Shown here: positions 26,373 to 35,312 of the stretch, one piece after another
Layout: every line of letters begins with the position of its first letter
Numbering within the stretch: position 1 is the first letter of the stretch
Assembly (NCBI GenBank): GCA_024280775.1
Contig: JAJRPM010000001.1
Location: 1-43,368, forward strand
Length of the DNA: 43,368 nucleotides
Direction: 5' to 3'
Source of the DNA: Candidatus Zixiibacteriota bacterium
Lineage (GTDB): Bacteria; Zixibacteria; MSB-5A5; GN15; JACZUZ01
Made by a program: the position numbers and the translations under genes
Notes under the pieces: generated by a model
Database searches by the model: none
The model's input: only the letters and a program-made list of their open reading frames with translations
What the model was told of the DNA's origin: nothing

Positions 26373-26504
26373 AATTCAGTTTCACCTGCGCCCCCGGTAA
26401 GTCCGTTACATGCAGGCGCTTGTCTAGACCAAGAGAATCTCGTATTATTGCCATGTGTGCATGTTGCAAAACAATGATAATGATTCAAAGGATAACTTAC
26501 GAAT

Positions 26505-27926
26505 ATGACGCTTAATATGACTTCATCGAAGCCAATAATAGATACAATGCGTAATCGCATTTACGGAATTGACCGTAAGACGCCTTTGCTTGACGGAACA
26601 CTGGTTCCATATGTCAATCTGGACAACGCCGCCAGCACTCCGCCGTTGGTTTCAGTGGTGGAGAGAGCGATGGAGTTCCTGCCGTTCTATTCAAGTGTGC
26701 ATCGCGGCACCGGATTCAAGTCTCGTCTTAGCACTGTGGCCTATGACGACGCGCACGAGATTGTTGCGAGTTTCGTAGGGGCCGACACAAACATCAATAC
26801 CGTCATATTCGGCAAGAACACCACCGAGGCGGTCAATAAACTCTCTTATCGCTTTCCATTGAAGTCAGACTCAATTGTCATCACCACCCAAATGGAACAT
26901 CACTCCAACGATTTGCCCTGGCGGAATCACGCCAAAGTCGTCCATGTGAAAGTAACCAAAGAGGGACGGCTCGACGAAGAGGATTTCGATAGACTGCTGG
27001 CAAAACACAAGGGCAAAGTGGCCTTAGTGACAGTGTCAGCGGCATCGAATGTCACTGGTTTCGTACAGCCGATTCATCGACTTGCGCGCAAGGCGCATGA
27101 AGCCGGAGCTAAGATTTTGGTGGATGCCGCGCAGTTTGTCGCGCATCGTAAGCTAGATGTATACCCCGATGATCACCCCGAACATTTGGATTTCGTAGTT
27201 CTTTCAGCTCACAAAATGTACGCCCCGTTCGGCACGGGAGCGCTCGTAGGTCCCAAAGAAATCTTCCTTGCCGAAGGTCCTGAATACAGCGGTGGCGGCA
27301 CAGTAAACATTGTCACTGAAGATGAAGTCTATTGGGGCGATACTCCTGATAGAGACGAAGCGGGAAGCCCGAATGTAGTTGGCGCAGTAGCTCTGGCCGC
27401 CGCAATAGAGGCGCTGACAGAAATCGGCATGGACAATGTAGCGGCGCATGAGGAAGAGCTGATTGTATATGCTCTGGAAAAGATGAACGCAATGTCTGGA
27501 GTGACAGTCTACGGCGAATCGAATCCGCTAAAGGCCAACGAGAAAGTTGGCGTGATTCCTTTCAATCTGGACAATGTGCCACACTTCCTCACCGCGGCAA
27601 TTCTCGGCTACGAAGGAGGCATTGGTGTGCGAAGTGGTTGCTTTTGCGCGCATCCGTATGTAGTTCATTTGTTGGACATTGATGATAGCCAACAGGAATC
27701 ATGGCGCGATAGAATGCTCTCCGGTGATAAGACCGATATGCCAGGGATGGTCCGCGCGAGTTTCGGCTGTTACAACACCACCGACGATATTGACAAACTA
27801 ATCGACATGCTAGTTCGCATCCAGGGCAAGGACTATAAGGGTGACTACGAGCAAGAAACCCGCAGTGGGGAGTTTGTGCCAAAGAACTATGTCGAACCTC
27901 ACAATGAATACTTCAAGCTGAAGTAG
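26505..27926 (+). CDS. Class V aminotransferase-fold PLP enzyme, cysteine desulfurase-like
   Basis: The protein has the SufS/CsdA-type fold. Visible motifs are LDNAASTPP at the N-terminus, the cofactor-stacking TQMEHHSNDLPW, DAAQFVAH with the PLP-binding Asp, and the PLP lysine in SAHKMYAPFGTG (about Lys237). RSGCFCAHPY stands where SufS has its catalytic cysteine loop. Cysteine desulfurases move sulfur from cysteine to a persulfide for Fe-S clusters and thiolated cofactors. At 473 residues it is longer than SufS (about 406), with insertions near 385-410 and a C-terminal extension. No sufBCD or scaffold genes are nearby. The exact substrate, cysteine, selenocysteine or other, is not settled by sequence. 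Confidence 0.87.
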   Translation: MTLNMTSSKPIIDTMRNRIYGIDRKTPLLDGTLVPYVNLDNAASTPPLVSVVERAMEFLPFYSSVHRGTGFKSRLSTVAYDDAHEIVASFVGADTNINTVIFGKNTTEAVNKLSYRFPLKSDSIVITTQMEHHSNDLPWRNHAKVVHVKVTKEGRLDEEDFDRLLAKHKGKVALVTVSAASNVTGFVQPIHRLARKAHEAGAKILVDAAQFVAHRKLDVYPDDHPEHLDFVVLSAHKMYAPFGTGALVGPKEIFLAEGPEYSGGGTVNIVTEDEVYWGDTPDRDEAGSPNVVGAVALAAAIEALTEIGMDNVAAHEEELIVYALEKMNAMSGVTVYGESNPLKANEKVGVIPFNLDNVPHFLTAAILGYEGGIGVRSGCFCAHPYVVHLLDIDDSQQESWRDRMLSGDKTDMPGMVRASFGCYNTTDDIDKLIDMLVRIQGKDYKGDYEQETRSGEFVPKNYVEPHNEYFKLK

Positions 27927-28121
27927 GACTTGTCATGCCGTAACTCTTGCCTCTTAGATATTCAATCTCACTAAAATGTGATATTGGTGGCGCAAAATCT
28001 GGGCTATTGATGCAACTCTTGTGTCTGCGCAACGTTTAACCACCAACTCATAGCGGGAGTTCAGCGCTTAATCAGTGTAGCCTCCCGATTGCGTATTCAC
28101 ATCTTAACTGAGGTAAGTTGC

Positions 28122-28469
28122 ATGGCTAATCCAGTAGTTCATTTTGAAATTGGTTGTAAAGACGGCGCGAAAACCCAAGAGTTCTATTCTAAGCTCTTTG
28201 GTTGGGGTTTTCAGGAATTCGGCCCGGCTCGTATGATTGACACCGGTTCCAAAGAGGGTATTCACGGACACCTGAATTCGCTCGGCCATGAGCCACATAA
28301 CTACACCGTCGTCTATGTTCAAGTGGATGACCTGCAGGCCTATCTTGATAAAGCAGAGGGCCTTGGCGCCAAGACAGTGGTTCCTCCAACTGAAGTGCCA
28401 GAGGCTGGTCATTTTGCCTGGCTTGCTGACCCTGAGGGAACAATTGTGGGTATTTGGAAGCCGGTTTGA
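28122..28469 (+). CDS. VOC family protein (glyoxalase/dioxygenase fold)
   Basis: This 115-residue protein has one vicinal-oxygen-chelate module. It begins PVVHFEIGCKDGAKTQEFYSKLFGW and ends with EAGHFAWLADPEGTIVGIWKP, the typical paired beta-alpha-beta-beta-beta motifs of small glyoxalase-like proteins. Possible metal ligands are the early His in VHFEI and the Glu or His residues in the second half. Substrate is unknown. The frame opens at TTG 28089, but TGAGG (28109-28113) eight bases before ATG 28122 and the natural family start favour 28122. A strong terminator follows 45 bases after the stop, so it is probably a single-gene unit. Confidence 0.88.
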   Translation: MANPVVHFEIGCKDGAKTQEFYSKLFGWGFQEFGPARMIDTGSKEGIHGHLNSLGHEPHNYTVVYVQVDDLQAYLDKAEGLGAKTVVPPTEVPEAGHFAWLADPEGTIVGIWKPV

Positions 28470-28514
28470 CGGCCACCATTCGGATGTGATCTTAACAGAG
28501 ACTGTTGAGATCTC

Positions 28515-28544
28515 GAAGCCCGCCAGAGAGCGGGCTTCTTTTTT
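28515..28544 (+). terminator. Rho-independent terminator after the VOC gene
   Basis: A perfect 9-bp stem, GAAGCCCGC (28515-28523) and GCGGGCTTC (28530-28538), with a 6-base loop is followed directly by six Ts (28539-28544). It separates the VOC gene from the M42 peptidase gene. Confidence 0.93.
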
Positions 28545-28562
28545 GTTGGAATTCCAAGATAT

Positions 28563-28579
28563 TGACGTCATCAACGTCA
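28563..28579. promoter_or_regulatory. Operator-like inverted repeat upstream of the M42 peptidase
   Basis: TGACGT (28563-28568) and ACGTCA (28574-28579) form an inverted repeat with a 5-base centre, just upstream of a candidate promoter. The spacing suits a dimeric DNA-binding protein. The regulator is unknown. Confidence 0.35.
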
Positions 28580-28582
28580 GGC

Positions 28583-28611
28583 TGGAAATATCCGCTGAAA
28601 TAATGTATACT
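28583..28611 (+). promoter_or_regulatory. Candidate promoter of the M42 peptidase gene
   Basis: TGGAAA (28583-28588) and TATACT (28606-28611) are separated by 17 bases. The -10 matches 5 of 6 consensus bases. The leader before ATG 28676 would be about 58 bases. Confidence 0.4.
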
Positions 28612-28675
28612 TTCTCCCCGTGGCAGGGCGCTAATTGACGTCCGAACAATTTTGCAACTGAACCTGGAGATTCAT

Positions 28676-29770
28676 ATGCCCGTTGAAAAATCAGATTTTT
28701 CCGAAGAGTTGTTGCGTGAACTAACCAACGCCGAGGGTGTTTCCGGCTTTGAAGATGGCGCTCGTTCTGTTATGAGCCGACATCTCAAACCCTATGCCGA
28801 CAAGATAGAATTCGACAGAATTGGCTCCCTGATAGCCACACATGGCGCCGATTCCAAAGGCCCGAAAGTCTTGGTCGCCGGTCATCTCGATGAAGTCGGG
28901 TTTATGGTCAAGGAAATTACTCCTGAAGGTTACATCAAGTTTTTGCCACTTGGCGGCTGGTGGGGGCATGTCACTCTTGGTCAACGTATGCGCGTGGTCA
29001 CTTCCAAAGGGCCTATACTGGGTATCGTTGGGTCACGTCCTCCGCATTTACTAGAGGCCAAAGAGCGCCAGGTCGTGCTAGAGCCGAAAGATATGTTTAT
29101 CGACATCGGAGCCACAGAGAAATACAACGCGGCCAAAAAACTGGGTGTGCGCATCGGAGACCCGATCGTTCCTGAATCCGAGTTCACAGTGATGGCCAAC
29201 AAAAAGCTATACTTAGCCAAAGCATTCGACAATCGCGCCTCTTGTGCGATGGTCGTCGACTTGTTTCGCAAGTTCCAACGCTCTAAACATCCCAATCAGC
29301 TTGTAGGAGCCGGATGCGTTCAGGAGGAAGTCGGATTGCGTGGCGCCGCTACAGTTGCTAATTTTGTTAAGCCCGATGTCGCGATAATCTGCGATATAGG
29401 AATTGCGCAAGACACCCCGCCAACTGGTTTCTCCCGAGACGAAAAACTAGGCGCCGGACCGCTACTGTTGGCCTTCGATGCAACTATGATTCCGAACACT
29501 AAGCTTCGTGATTTGGTAATTGACACCGCCGAGAAGAAGAAAATCCCGTTTACTATGACCACCATGGACAGAGGCGGCACCGACGGTGGCCGGGTGCATA
29601 TCAGCAATATCGGCGTGCCGTCAGTGGTAATCGGTCCTCCGATTCGCTATATCCACAGCCACAATGGCATAATGGCTCGCAGTGATTACGACAATGCTGT
29701 CAAGCTGGTTTACGAAGTGGTTAAGAGGCTCGATAAGAAGACTGTGGAAGGACTATACCCAAGGGCATAA
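28676..29770 (+). CDS. M42 family metallopeptidase (TET-type aminopeptidase/endoglucanase family)
   Basis: M42 enzymes are cytoplasmic di-metal aminopeptidases that often form dodecameric shells. All ligand motifs are present: GHLDEVG (His70, Asp72), FDNRAS (Asp185), EEVGLRGA (catalytic Glu217, ligand Glu218), ICDIG (metal Asp) and YIHSHNG near residues 326-330 with the last histidine ligand. The length of 364 residues is usual. The frame opens at TTG 28652, but TGGAGA five bases ahead of ATG 28676 and the natural family start decide for 28676. Upstream are a terminator and a candidate promoter, so it is probably monocistronic. Families labelled cellulase M are the same peptidases. Confidence 0.94.
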   Translation: MPVEKSDFSEELLRELTNAEGVSGFEDGARSVMSRHLKPYADKIEFDRIGSLIATHGADSKGPKVLVAGHLDEVGFMVKEITPEGYIKFLPLGGWWGHVTLGQRMRVVTSKGPILGIVGSRPPHLLEAKERQVVLEPKDMFIDIGATEKYNAAKKLGVRIGDPIVPESEFTVMANKKLYLAKAFDNRASCAMVVDLFRKFQRSKHPNQLVGAGCVQEEVGLRGAATVANFVKPDVAIICDIGIAQDTPPTGFSRDEKLGAGPLLLAFDATMIPNTKLRDLVIDTAEKKKIPFTMTTMDRGGTDGGRVHISNIGVPSVVIGPPIRYIHSHNGIMARSDYDNAVKLVYEVVKRLDKKTVEGLYPRA

Positions 29771-29883
29771 CACCCTAGCGATAGAACAGGAGTCGAGTTA
29801 CTCAATCAAAAGCAAGTACATGCCGATTATCCAAATAATACAATCTGGTGGGTAAACTTCATTGAATTCAAGCGGAAGCAAAA

Positions 29884-31284
29884 ATGGCCTTACAATTCTT
29901 TAACACATTAGCAAATAAGAAAGAGGATTTCGTCCCAATCAAAGAGGGTGAAATCCGTCTTTATACCTGTGGCCCGACAGTCTACAATTTTGCGCATATC
30001 GGTAATTTCCGCGCATATATGTTTGAAGACCTTCTCAGACGTTTCCTGAAGTACAAAGGTCTGAAAGTTACGCAGGTAATGAACCTCACTGACATCGATG
30101 ATAAGACTATCAAGGGTTGCAAAGCGCAGGGTGTTTCGCTGGCCGAGTACACCCAGCCCTACAAGGACGGGTTCTTTGAGGACCTGGATACACTGAAGAT
30201 TGAACGCGCAGAGTTCTATCCCGAGGCCACCACCCATATCCCTGAGATGGTGGAAATAATCAAGAAGCTCATGACCAATGGTCTGGCCTATGAAATTAAG
30301 GGTAATTACTATTTCAAGATTGACGCCTTTCCAGATTATGGAAAACTTGCTCGAATCGACTTGGCCGGTCTAAAAGCCGGTGCAAGAGTTGCCTCCGATG
30401 AGTACGAAAAAGAATCTGTTTCGGATTTTGCACTTTGGAAGGCCTGGACTCCCGAGGATGGTGATGTCTTTTGGGAAACTGATTTAGGGAAGGGGCGCCC
30501 GGGATGGCATTTGGAGTGTTCGGCGATGTCAATGAAATATCTCGGCAACCATTTTGATATGCACACTGGCGGAGTTGATAACAAGTTTCCGCATCACGAA
30601 AACGAAATCGCCCAATCCGAAGGCGCCAGTGGCGAGAAGTTTGTTAACTACTGGCTACATTGCGCCCATTTGATTGTCGAAGGCAAGAAGATGTCAAAGT
30701 CCCTGGGGAATTTCTATTCGCTAAGAGAGATTCTTGAGAAAGACTATTCACCAGCGGCGATACGTTATTTGTTGCTCTCTACGCAATATCGTATGCCGCT
30801 CAATTTCACATTTGATGGGCTGGATGCTGCGGCAAAAGCACTGCGGCGCTACAACGATTTCTGGCGGAATCTAGCGGAGTTTTCAGGAGCAGGAAAGGGC
30901 GGCGCAGCTGGTGAGTTTATCGACAAGGCCGCCGCCGAGTTCGAAAAGGGTCTTGATGACGATTTGAATATCTCATACGCTCTGGCGGCTGTTTTCGATT
31001 TCATACGAGATATCAACCGTCTTCGCTCTGAGAATAACCTGACTGCCGACGAGCGCGACAGAGCCTTGCAGGTTCTGGAAAAGATTGATACGGTGCTTGG
31101 ATTTCAGGTTCAGGAAAGCTCATTGGATAATGAGAGCGAAATCGAAGATTTGGTCCAGAGGCGCACCGAAGCCAAGAAATCCCGAGATTTTGCAACCGCG
31201 GACTCAATTAGAGACCAACTGACCGCTATGGACATTGTTCTGGAGGACACTCCGCAGGGCGTAAAATGGCGGAAAAAAGTCTAA
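29884..31284 (+). CDS. cysS: Cysteinyl-tRNA synthetase
   Basis: CysS charges tRNA(Cys) in the cytoplasm. The class I signatures are AHIGN (His38-Asn41) and KMSKS (residues 269-273). The zinc site includes Cys29 in YTCGPTVYN. GWHLECSAMS and GGVDNKFPHHENEIAQSE are further family motifs with zinc ligands. The 466-residue length is normal. tRNA genes for Thr and Tyr follow, separated by a hairpin and a candidate promoter, so cysS and the tRNAs may be separate units. Confidence 0.97.
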   Translation: MALQFFNTLANKKEDFVPIKEGEIRLYTCGPTVYNFAHIGNFRAYMFEDLLRRFLKYKGLKVTQVMNLTDIDDKTIKGCKAQGVSLAEYTQPYKDGFFEDLDTLKIERAEFYPEATTHIPEMVEIIKKLMTNGLAYEIKGNYYFKIDAFPDYGKLARIDLAGLKAGARVASDEYEKESVSDFALWKAWTPEDGDVFWETDLGKGRPGWHLECSAMSMKYLGNHFDMHTGGVDNKFPHHENEIAQSEGASGEKFVNYWLHCAHLIVEGKKMSKSLGNFYSLREILEKDYSPAAIRYLLLSTQYRMPLNFTFDGLDAAAKALRRYNDFWRNLAEFSGAGKGGAAGEFIDKAAAEFEKGLDDDLNISYALAAVFDFIRDINRLRSENNLTADERDRALQVLEKIDTVLGFQVQESSLDNESEIEDLVQRRTEAKKSRDFATADSIRDQLTAMDIVLEDTPQGVKWRKKV

Positions 31285-31297
31285 CTGTCTCTAACTC

Positions 31298-31325
31298 TTG
31301 ACAGTGAGCAAAAAAACTGTATTTA
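31298..31325 (+). promoter_or_regulatory. Candidate promoter for the tRNA-Thr/tRNA-Tyr pair
   Basis: A perfect TTGACA (31298-31303) lies 16 bases before TATTTA (31320-31325), a weak -10. It sits between cysS and tRNA-Thr. The hairpin at 31331-31352 would fall at the start of such a transcript. Confidence 0.3.
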
Positions 31326-31330
31326 GTGGA

Positions 31331-31352
31331 GCCGGTTTGATGTTAAACCGGC
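31331..31352 (+). terminator. Hairpin after cysS, possible weak terminator
   Basis: GCCGGTTT (31331-31338) and AAACCGGC (31345-31352) form a perfect 8-bp stem with a 6-base loop. The following bases (CTTGATTT) are only moderately T-rich, so termination may be weak or factor-dependent. Confidence 0.45.
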
Positions 31353-31409
31353 CTTGATTTAGACGCTGATTCGACTGGCGCATCGGTTGCCAGTGAATAT
31401 CCGGAGAAC

Positions 31410-31482
31410 GCCGACGTAACTCAGCTGGTAGAGTAGCTGATTTGTAATCAGCAGGTCGGGGGTTCGAGTCCCTTCGTCGGCT
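31410..31482 (+). tRNA. tRNA-Thr (anticodon TGT)
   Basis: The acceptor stem GCCGACG pairs with CGTCGGC, the D arm carries AGCTGGTAGAG, the anticodon loop is TTTGTAA (TGT), and the T arm has GGTTCGAGTC. The discriminator base is T. The 3' CCA is not encoded. Confidence 0.96.
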
Positions 31483-31522
31483 CTGGATGTCCTGAGAGGA
31501 CGCGTTGAAAACATCTTCATTT

Positions 31523-31607
31523 GGTGGGGTTCCCGAGTGGCCAAAGGGAACAGACTGTAAATCTGTCGTCGTCGACTTCGGAGGTTCGAATCCTCCCCCC
31601 ACCACCA
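31523..31607 (+). tRNA. tRNA-Tyr (anticodon GTA), CCA encoded
   Basis: The acceptor GGTGGGG pairs with CCCCACC and the anticodon loop is CTGTAAA (GTA). A long variable arm of the class II type follows, as expected for bacterial tRNA-Tyr, and then the T arm GGTTCGAATC. The discriminator A is followed by an encoded CCA (31605-31607). It lies 40 bases after tRNA-Thr. Confidence 0.96.
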
Positions 31608-31746
31608 TTATGGCAGTCGAACCAACCAATCAGCGCAACACAATTCTACATTTTACAATAGGCAACTCTTTTCTTGGCAATAGCTTGTAGTCGCTGAGTT
31701 CGTCTCTACGTGTTGCCTCTCCAGCAATAGTTTCGTACTGTGAAGT

Positions 31747-33852
31747 ATGAACGTTGTTCGCCCTTCTTCGTCTGACAGCCCCGACAAGCTTATTCGAGTA
31801 CTGGTGCATGTCCTGTTCGCGCTGTCACTGTTTCTAGTGGCTTTACGTTTTGTGAATTTGGGCTATGATTCGCCCTTGTACTACTCCGGGTATAGCGCAT
31901 CGGAAATCTCCGATCCCTATATGTACACCAGTTTCGCTCGCAACAAGATTCTCTTTGACGAATGGGACCCTTATCATTATGCGCGCTGGGATTCCTGGAG
32001 ACTGTCCATAGTATCCGGATTCTCCTTCTTAGTGTTTCTTGTTGCCGGTGTTTCGAGAGTATCAGCGAATGTAAGCGGTTTACTTTTACAGTTGGGTGGT
32101 TTCCTATTCTTCCTCCTTGCTCTCGCGCGATACAGGCCACGCATTGAGGTGGTCTTTGCGGCGTTCCTACTACTTTCAACCAGTGGACTGTTTTTTGCTG
32201 GGCGCATACCTCTATTAGAAAACGGAATCATATTTCTAAGTGGGTTGACTGTTTGGCTACATTGTCACTATCGCGATCGGTTATGGGGAGCTGCACTGAC
32301 TGGCGCGATGGTTGTGGTAATCGCCTTAGCGGGCAAACTCATCGGCGTGGCGCTACTGGCGCCTTTGCTGATAGATACCATGCTACGAGGCTCAGGAACC
32401 CGGAGTAAGGCAGAGTCTTACAAGTTTGCAGGTTCTATGATAGCGGGATTCGTTATTTGCGGGTTCGCATACTCGCAGATTGTCTACGGGATGTCTCTTT
32501 TGGATTTGTTCGACTACTTCCGCAATCAAACCGCCGCCGTAGGGTTGACTCCCAGAATCTCAGGTGGGGGCTTTGAATTCTTAGCTTCAATCTTGCTCTA
32601 TGGTTCCAGAAACGGTCTCTTTCGTTTTCAACCTATATTCATAACCCTGACCGGAGTGGGGCTACTGCTGGTGGTCTTGAGGGTAGCATCTGGACGTCTC
32701 TTGCCAACCAACACATCTGATAGATTTCTGCTCTTCGTTAGCATCTGGTTTCTGGTAGGTTTGGTAATGCTTCTTCCGTATTCATATCGTCCCTCACGGT
32801 ATTTCATGCCCTTGATGCTTCCAGGCGCTGCGCTTTCGGCCTACGCTCTAGCGGCGGCGTTGCGTGGAGCATTCACACGAAGATTTCAAATTGCCCGCCC
32901 AACCCCCATGAGTTTGGCGCTCTTGCTTTTTTGTTCCTTTGTAATAGTCTATTTGTCAGTAGCGGCAGAATCCTCCATTCGTCAGTTTTTAATATCCGAG
33001 AACGGTGGCATGACGAAACTGAATTTGACTGGAGTGGGTACTGGACTCGGCTTATCATTTCTGCTGATTCGTGCGGTACTACGAGGGACTCGAATAAGGA
33101 AGGTACTTAGCGCAACACTTGCGATGGTTGCCATTTTCACTCTAGTTTTTTGGCAGACAAAACTGTTATACGCCGGATTGAGCGATCCTCACGATCCATT
33201 GCGCGTCCAAGTGCAAGATGTTGGCAACTTGATTGGACCTGAAGCAGTAATCGCCGGAACTTACGGACCGGCGTTCACAATAGATAATGGCTTGCGTAAC
33301 CTAATACATCCTTTCGCAGGCAAACTGTATGAAAAGGATTTCTTCACGCGCTTTCCTGTAACCCATATTGCTGTAGCGCTGTCGGAAATGAAAGTTGCAC
33401 AATCGCGATATCCAGCCTTGATCAAAGCCCATCAAGTGGCAACTGTTTGGACACGCGACGGCTCATATTTAATATACCGAGTACCGGAGGTGGATTATGT
33501 CAAGACTGACTACGAAAGTGGAATGGATTTTCTCGCTATGAAGAAGTTCGATTCGTCACTGTTCTACTTCAATCATTTTCTCAAGAAACACCCCGAAAGT
33601 TTCCGGGCTAGAATCACTGTAGCGAGAATACTCGCCTATCAAGTAAGGATTGACGCAACGCTGTGGATGCTAAGGAAGATGTCACGTGATTACGAGGATT
33701 ACTTTTATGTCCACCTTCTTGTTGGCCGAGAGTATGTGACACTCTATAGAGCCAGCAAAAGCCCCCAGTACAAAGTTCTTGCACTCGCATCGTATTCACG
33801 AGCGCTTGAGTTAAATCCATATGTAGAAATACCAAAGAGTGAGTTGCCGTAA
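31747..33852 (+). CDS. Polytopic membrane protein, GT-C glycosyltransferase-like, with helical-repeat tail
   Basis: The 701-residue protein has about a dozen hydrophobic helices from residue 17 to about 475. The first extracytoplasmic loop contains acidic residues (SEISDPYMY, Glu53, Asp56), where GT-C fold glycosyltransferases carry the catalytic acidic motif. That suggests transfer of sugar from a polyprenyl-phosphate donor, but no specific family motif is certain. The last 130 residues look like TPR-type helices, with FLAMKKFDSSLFYFNHFLKK and ALASYSRALELNPY. No ribosome binding site is clear before ATG 31747. The MATE transporter gene follows after 52 bases and may be co-transcribed. The function is a tentative assignment. 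Confidence 0.7.
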   Translation: MNVVRPSSSDSPDKLIRVLVHVLFALSLFLVALRFVNLGYDSPLYYSGYSASEISDPYMYTSFARNKILFDEWDPYHYARWDSWRLSIVSGFSFLVFLVAGVSRVSANVSGLLLQLGGFLFFLLALARYRPRIEVVFAAFLLLSTSGLFFAGRIPLLENGIIFLSGLTVWLHCHYRDRLWGAALTGAMVVVIALAGKLIGVALLAPLLIDTMLRGSGTRSKAESYKFAGSMIAGFVICGFAYSQIVYGMSLLDLFDYFRNQTAAVGLTPRISGGGFEFLASILLYGSRNGLFRFQPIFITLTGVGLLLVVLRVASGRLLPTNTSDRFLLFVSIWFLVGLVMLLPYSYRPSRYFMPLMLPGAALSAYALAAALRGAFTRRFQIARPTPMSLALLLFCSFVIVYLSVAAESSIRQFLISENGGMTKLNLTGVGTGLGLSFLLIRAVLRGTRIRKVLSATLAMVAIFTLVFWQTKLLYAGLSDPHDPLRVQVQDVGNLIGPEAVIAGTYGPAFTIDNGLRNLIHPFAGKLYEKDFFTRFPVTHIAVALSEMKVAQSRYPALIKAHQVATVWTRDGSYLIYRVPEVDYVKTDYESGMDFLAMKKFDSSLFYFNHFLKKHPESFRARITVARILAYQVRIDATLWMLRKMSRDYEDYFYVHLLVGREYVTLYRASKSPQYKVLALASYSRALELNPYVEIPKSELP

Positions 33853-33904
33853 TCCTGGCTCCTCCAACGGAAGGTTCTAGAACACGCAATCCGAGAAACC
33901 TGAT

Positions 33905-35281
33905 TTGTCACAAAGCCAAACTACACCAGCGACCACCGACTACACATCCGGCTCAATAATCAAATCCATAATCAGTATGGGCGCTCCGTCGATGCTCGGG
34001 TTTATGGCCACACATATCTACACCATGGTCGATACCTGGTGGGTCTCTCAATTGCCCGGCAGTGAATCAGCAGTCGCCGGCCTTGTTGTATTTAGCAATA
34101 TCATGTGGTTCTTTGGCTCAATCAATGTGATGGTGGGCTCCGGCTCGGTGGCCATAATCTCTCGCCGCTATGGAGAGAAACAGTTTGACCTTGTTGAGAA
34201 AGCAATCAAAGAAACATTCCTGATGAAAGCCGTAGCCGGAACAATATTCGGCGCTCTGGGCCTGTTTTTCTTAAGTGAAGTGGTGACACTAGCTGGCGCA
34301 AGAGGCGCCATGCATTCGTTTAGCGTTTCTTATGGCGCAATAATGTTTTGGGGGATGCCATTCGCTTTCGTTGCTTTTTCAAGTTTCACTGCGTTGCGAA
34401 GTATTGCAAATCCCAAAATGGCGATGATAGTGATGCTCTCATCTACCGCGCTGAACCTGGTGTTGGACCCGCTCTTGATTTTCGGTTATTGGGGCTTTCC
34501 AAAACTAGGAATTCAGGGGGCCGCCTATGCCTCGGTTATCTCCTATGTATTAGTTGTACTTGTGGGAATCTTCATTCTCTATGGAGGATTTGCAAACGTA
34601 CGCCTGCATTGGTTCTCCAAGACACGTCTGAGTATCACCACAATGTGGGAGATGTTACGAATCGGATTGCCTTCCTGGGTAGCCGCCGCGACAGACTCAG
34701 GGATGCGTTTGGCGCTAACTCCATTGGTGGCGCTCTATGGTGAACGAGTGGTGGCCGCATACGGAATCGGCTTGCAAGTCGTTGGTTTCGGCATAATGCT
34801 AGTGGTGGGAATCGGTCTTGGCCTTAGTTCGTTGATAGGGCATACGCTGGGAGTGGGGAAAATTGAGCGTGCGCGCAAAACCGGTGACCGGGCCTTGGCG
34901 CTTGCCGGAGGCATCATGACGGTATTGGCTGTATTAGTCTATGCCTTTGCCACACAATTTGCCGAACTATATTTCACCGACCCAAAAACAATTAGCGAAA
35001 CAGTGACTATCCTGCAAGTCTTTGCCTTTGGCTTTCCGATTTGGGGTATTTGGATAATGCTTGAAGGGATCTTTGGGGGCGTAGGGATGAATAAGCCCAC
35101 CATGATAGTTAGCCTGATTCAAGCTTGGGCTTTACAAATTCCAGTAGCCTTGCTGTTAGTGAAAGTCTACGATGCATCTCCCCAAGACCTGTGGATTGCA
35201 ACTGTAGCAATCGCCTATGTCTCTTCAATCGGTTTTTGGTTATACTACCGCAGAGGCACATGGCTTCACGCGAAAGTTTAA
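33905..35281 (+). CDS. MATE family efflux transporter
   Basis: This is a 458-residue polytopic protein with about 12 membrane helices. The opening IISMGAPSMLGFMATHIYTMVDTWWVSQLPG is typical of bacterial DinF/NorM-type MATE proteins, and the second half repeats the pattern with MLRIGLPSWVAAATDSG. MATE proteins export drugs or metabolites in exchange for Na+ or H+, and some relatives act as lipid flippases. The start is TTG 33905 because the frame is stopped at 33878-33880 and no upstream ATG exists. A GAGAAA lies about 6 bases ahead. The substrate is unknown. Confidence 0.93.
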   Translation: MSQSQTTPATTDYTSGSIIKSIISMGAPSMLGFMATHIYTMVDTWWVSQLPGSESAVAGLVVFSNIMWFFGSINVMVGSGSVAIISRRYGEKQFDLVEKAIKETFLMKAVAGTIFGALGLFFLSEVVTLAGARGAMHSFSVSYGAIMFWGMPFAFVAFSSFTALRSIANPKMAMIVMLSSTALNLVLDPLLIFGYWGFPKLGIQGAAYASVISYVLVVLVGIFILYGGFANVRLHWFSKTRLSITTMWEMLRIGLPSWVAAATDSGMRLALTPLVALYGERVVAAYGIGLQVVGFGIMLVVGIGLGLSSLIGHTLGVGKIERARKTGDRALALAGGIMTVLAVLVYAFATQFAELYFTDPKTISETVTILQVFAFGFPIWGIWIMLEGIFGGVGMNKPTMIVSLIQAWALQIPVALLLVKVYDASPQDLWIATVAIAYVSSIGFWLYYRRGTWLHAKV

Positions 35282-35312
35282 CTTCCTGAAGTATCACTAG
35301 AAAAAGAGAAAT

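Noticed and set aside
28467-28490. TGA at the end of the VOC gene as a selenocysteine codon, given selA and selB
   Set aside because: The VOC fold is complete before the TGA, and the bases after it lead to a terminator without a matching domain.
28104-28649. 181-codon open frame on the - strand across the VOC gene and its terminator
   Set aside because: It overlaps a clear VOC gene and a strong terminator, and its protein shows no recognisable motif.
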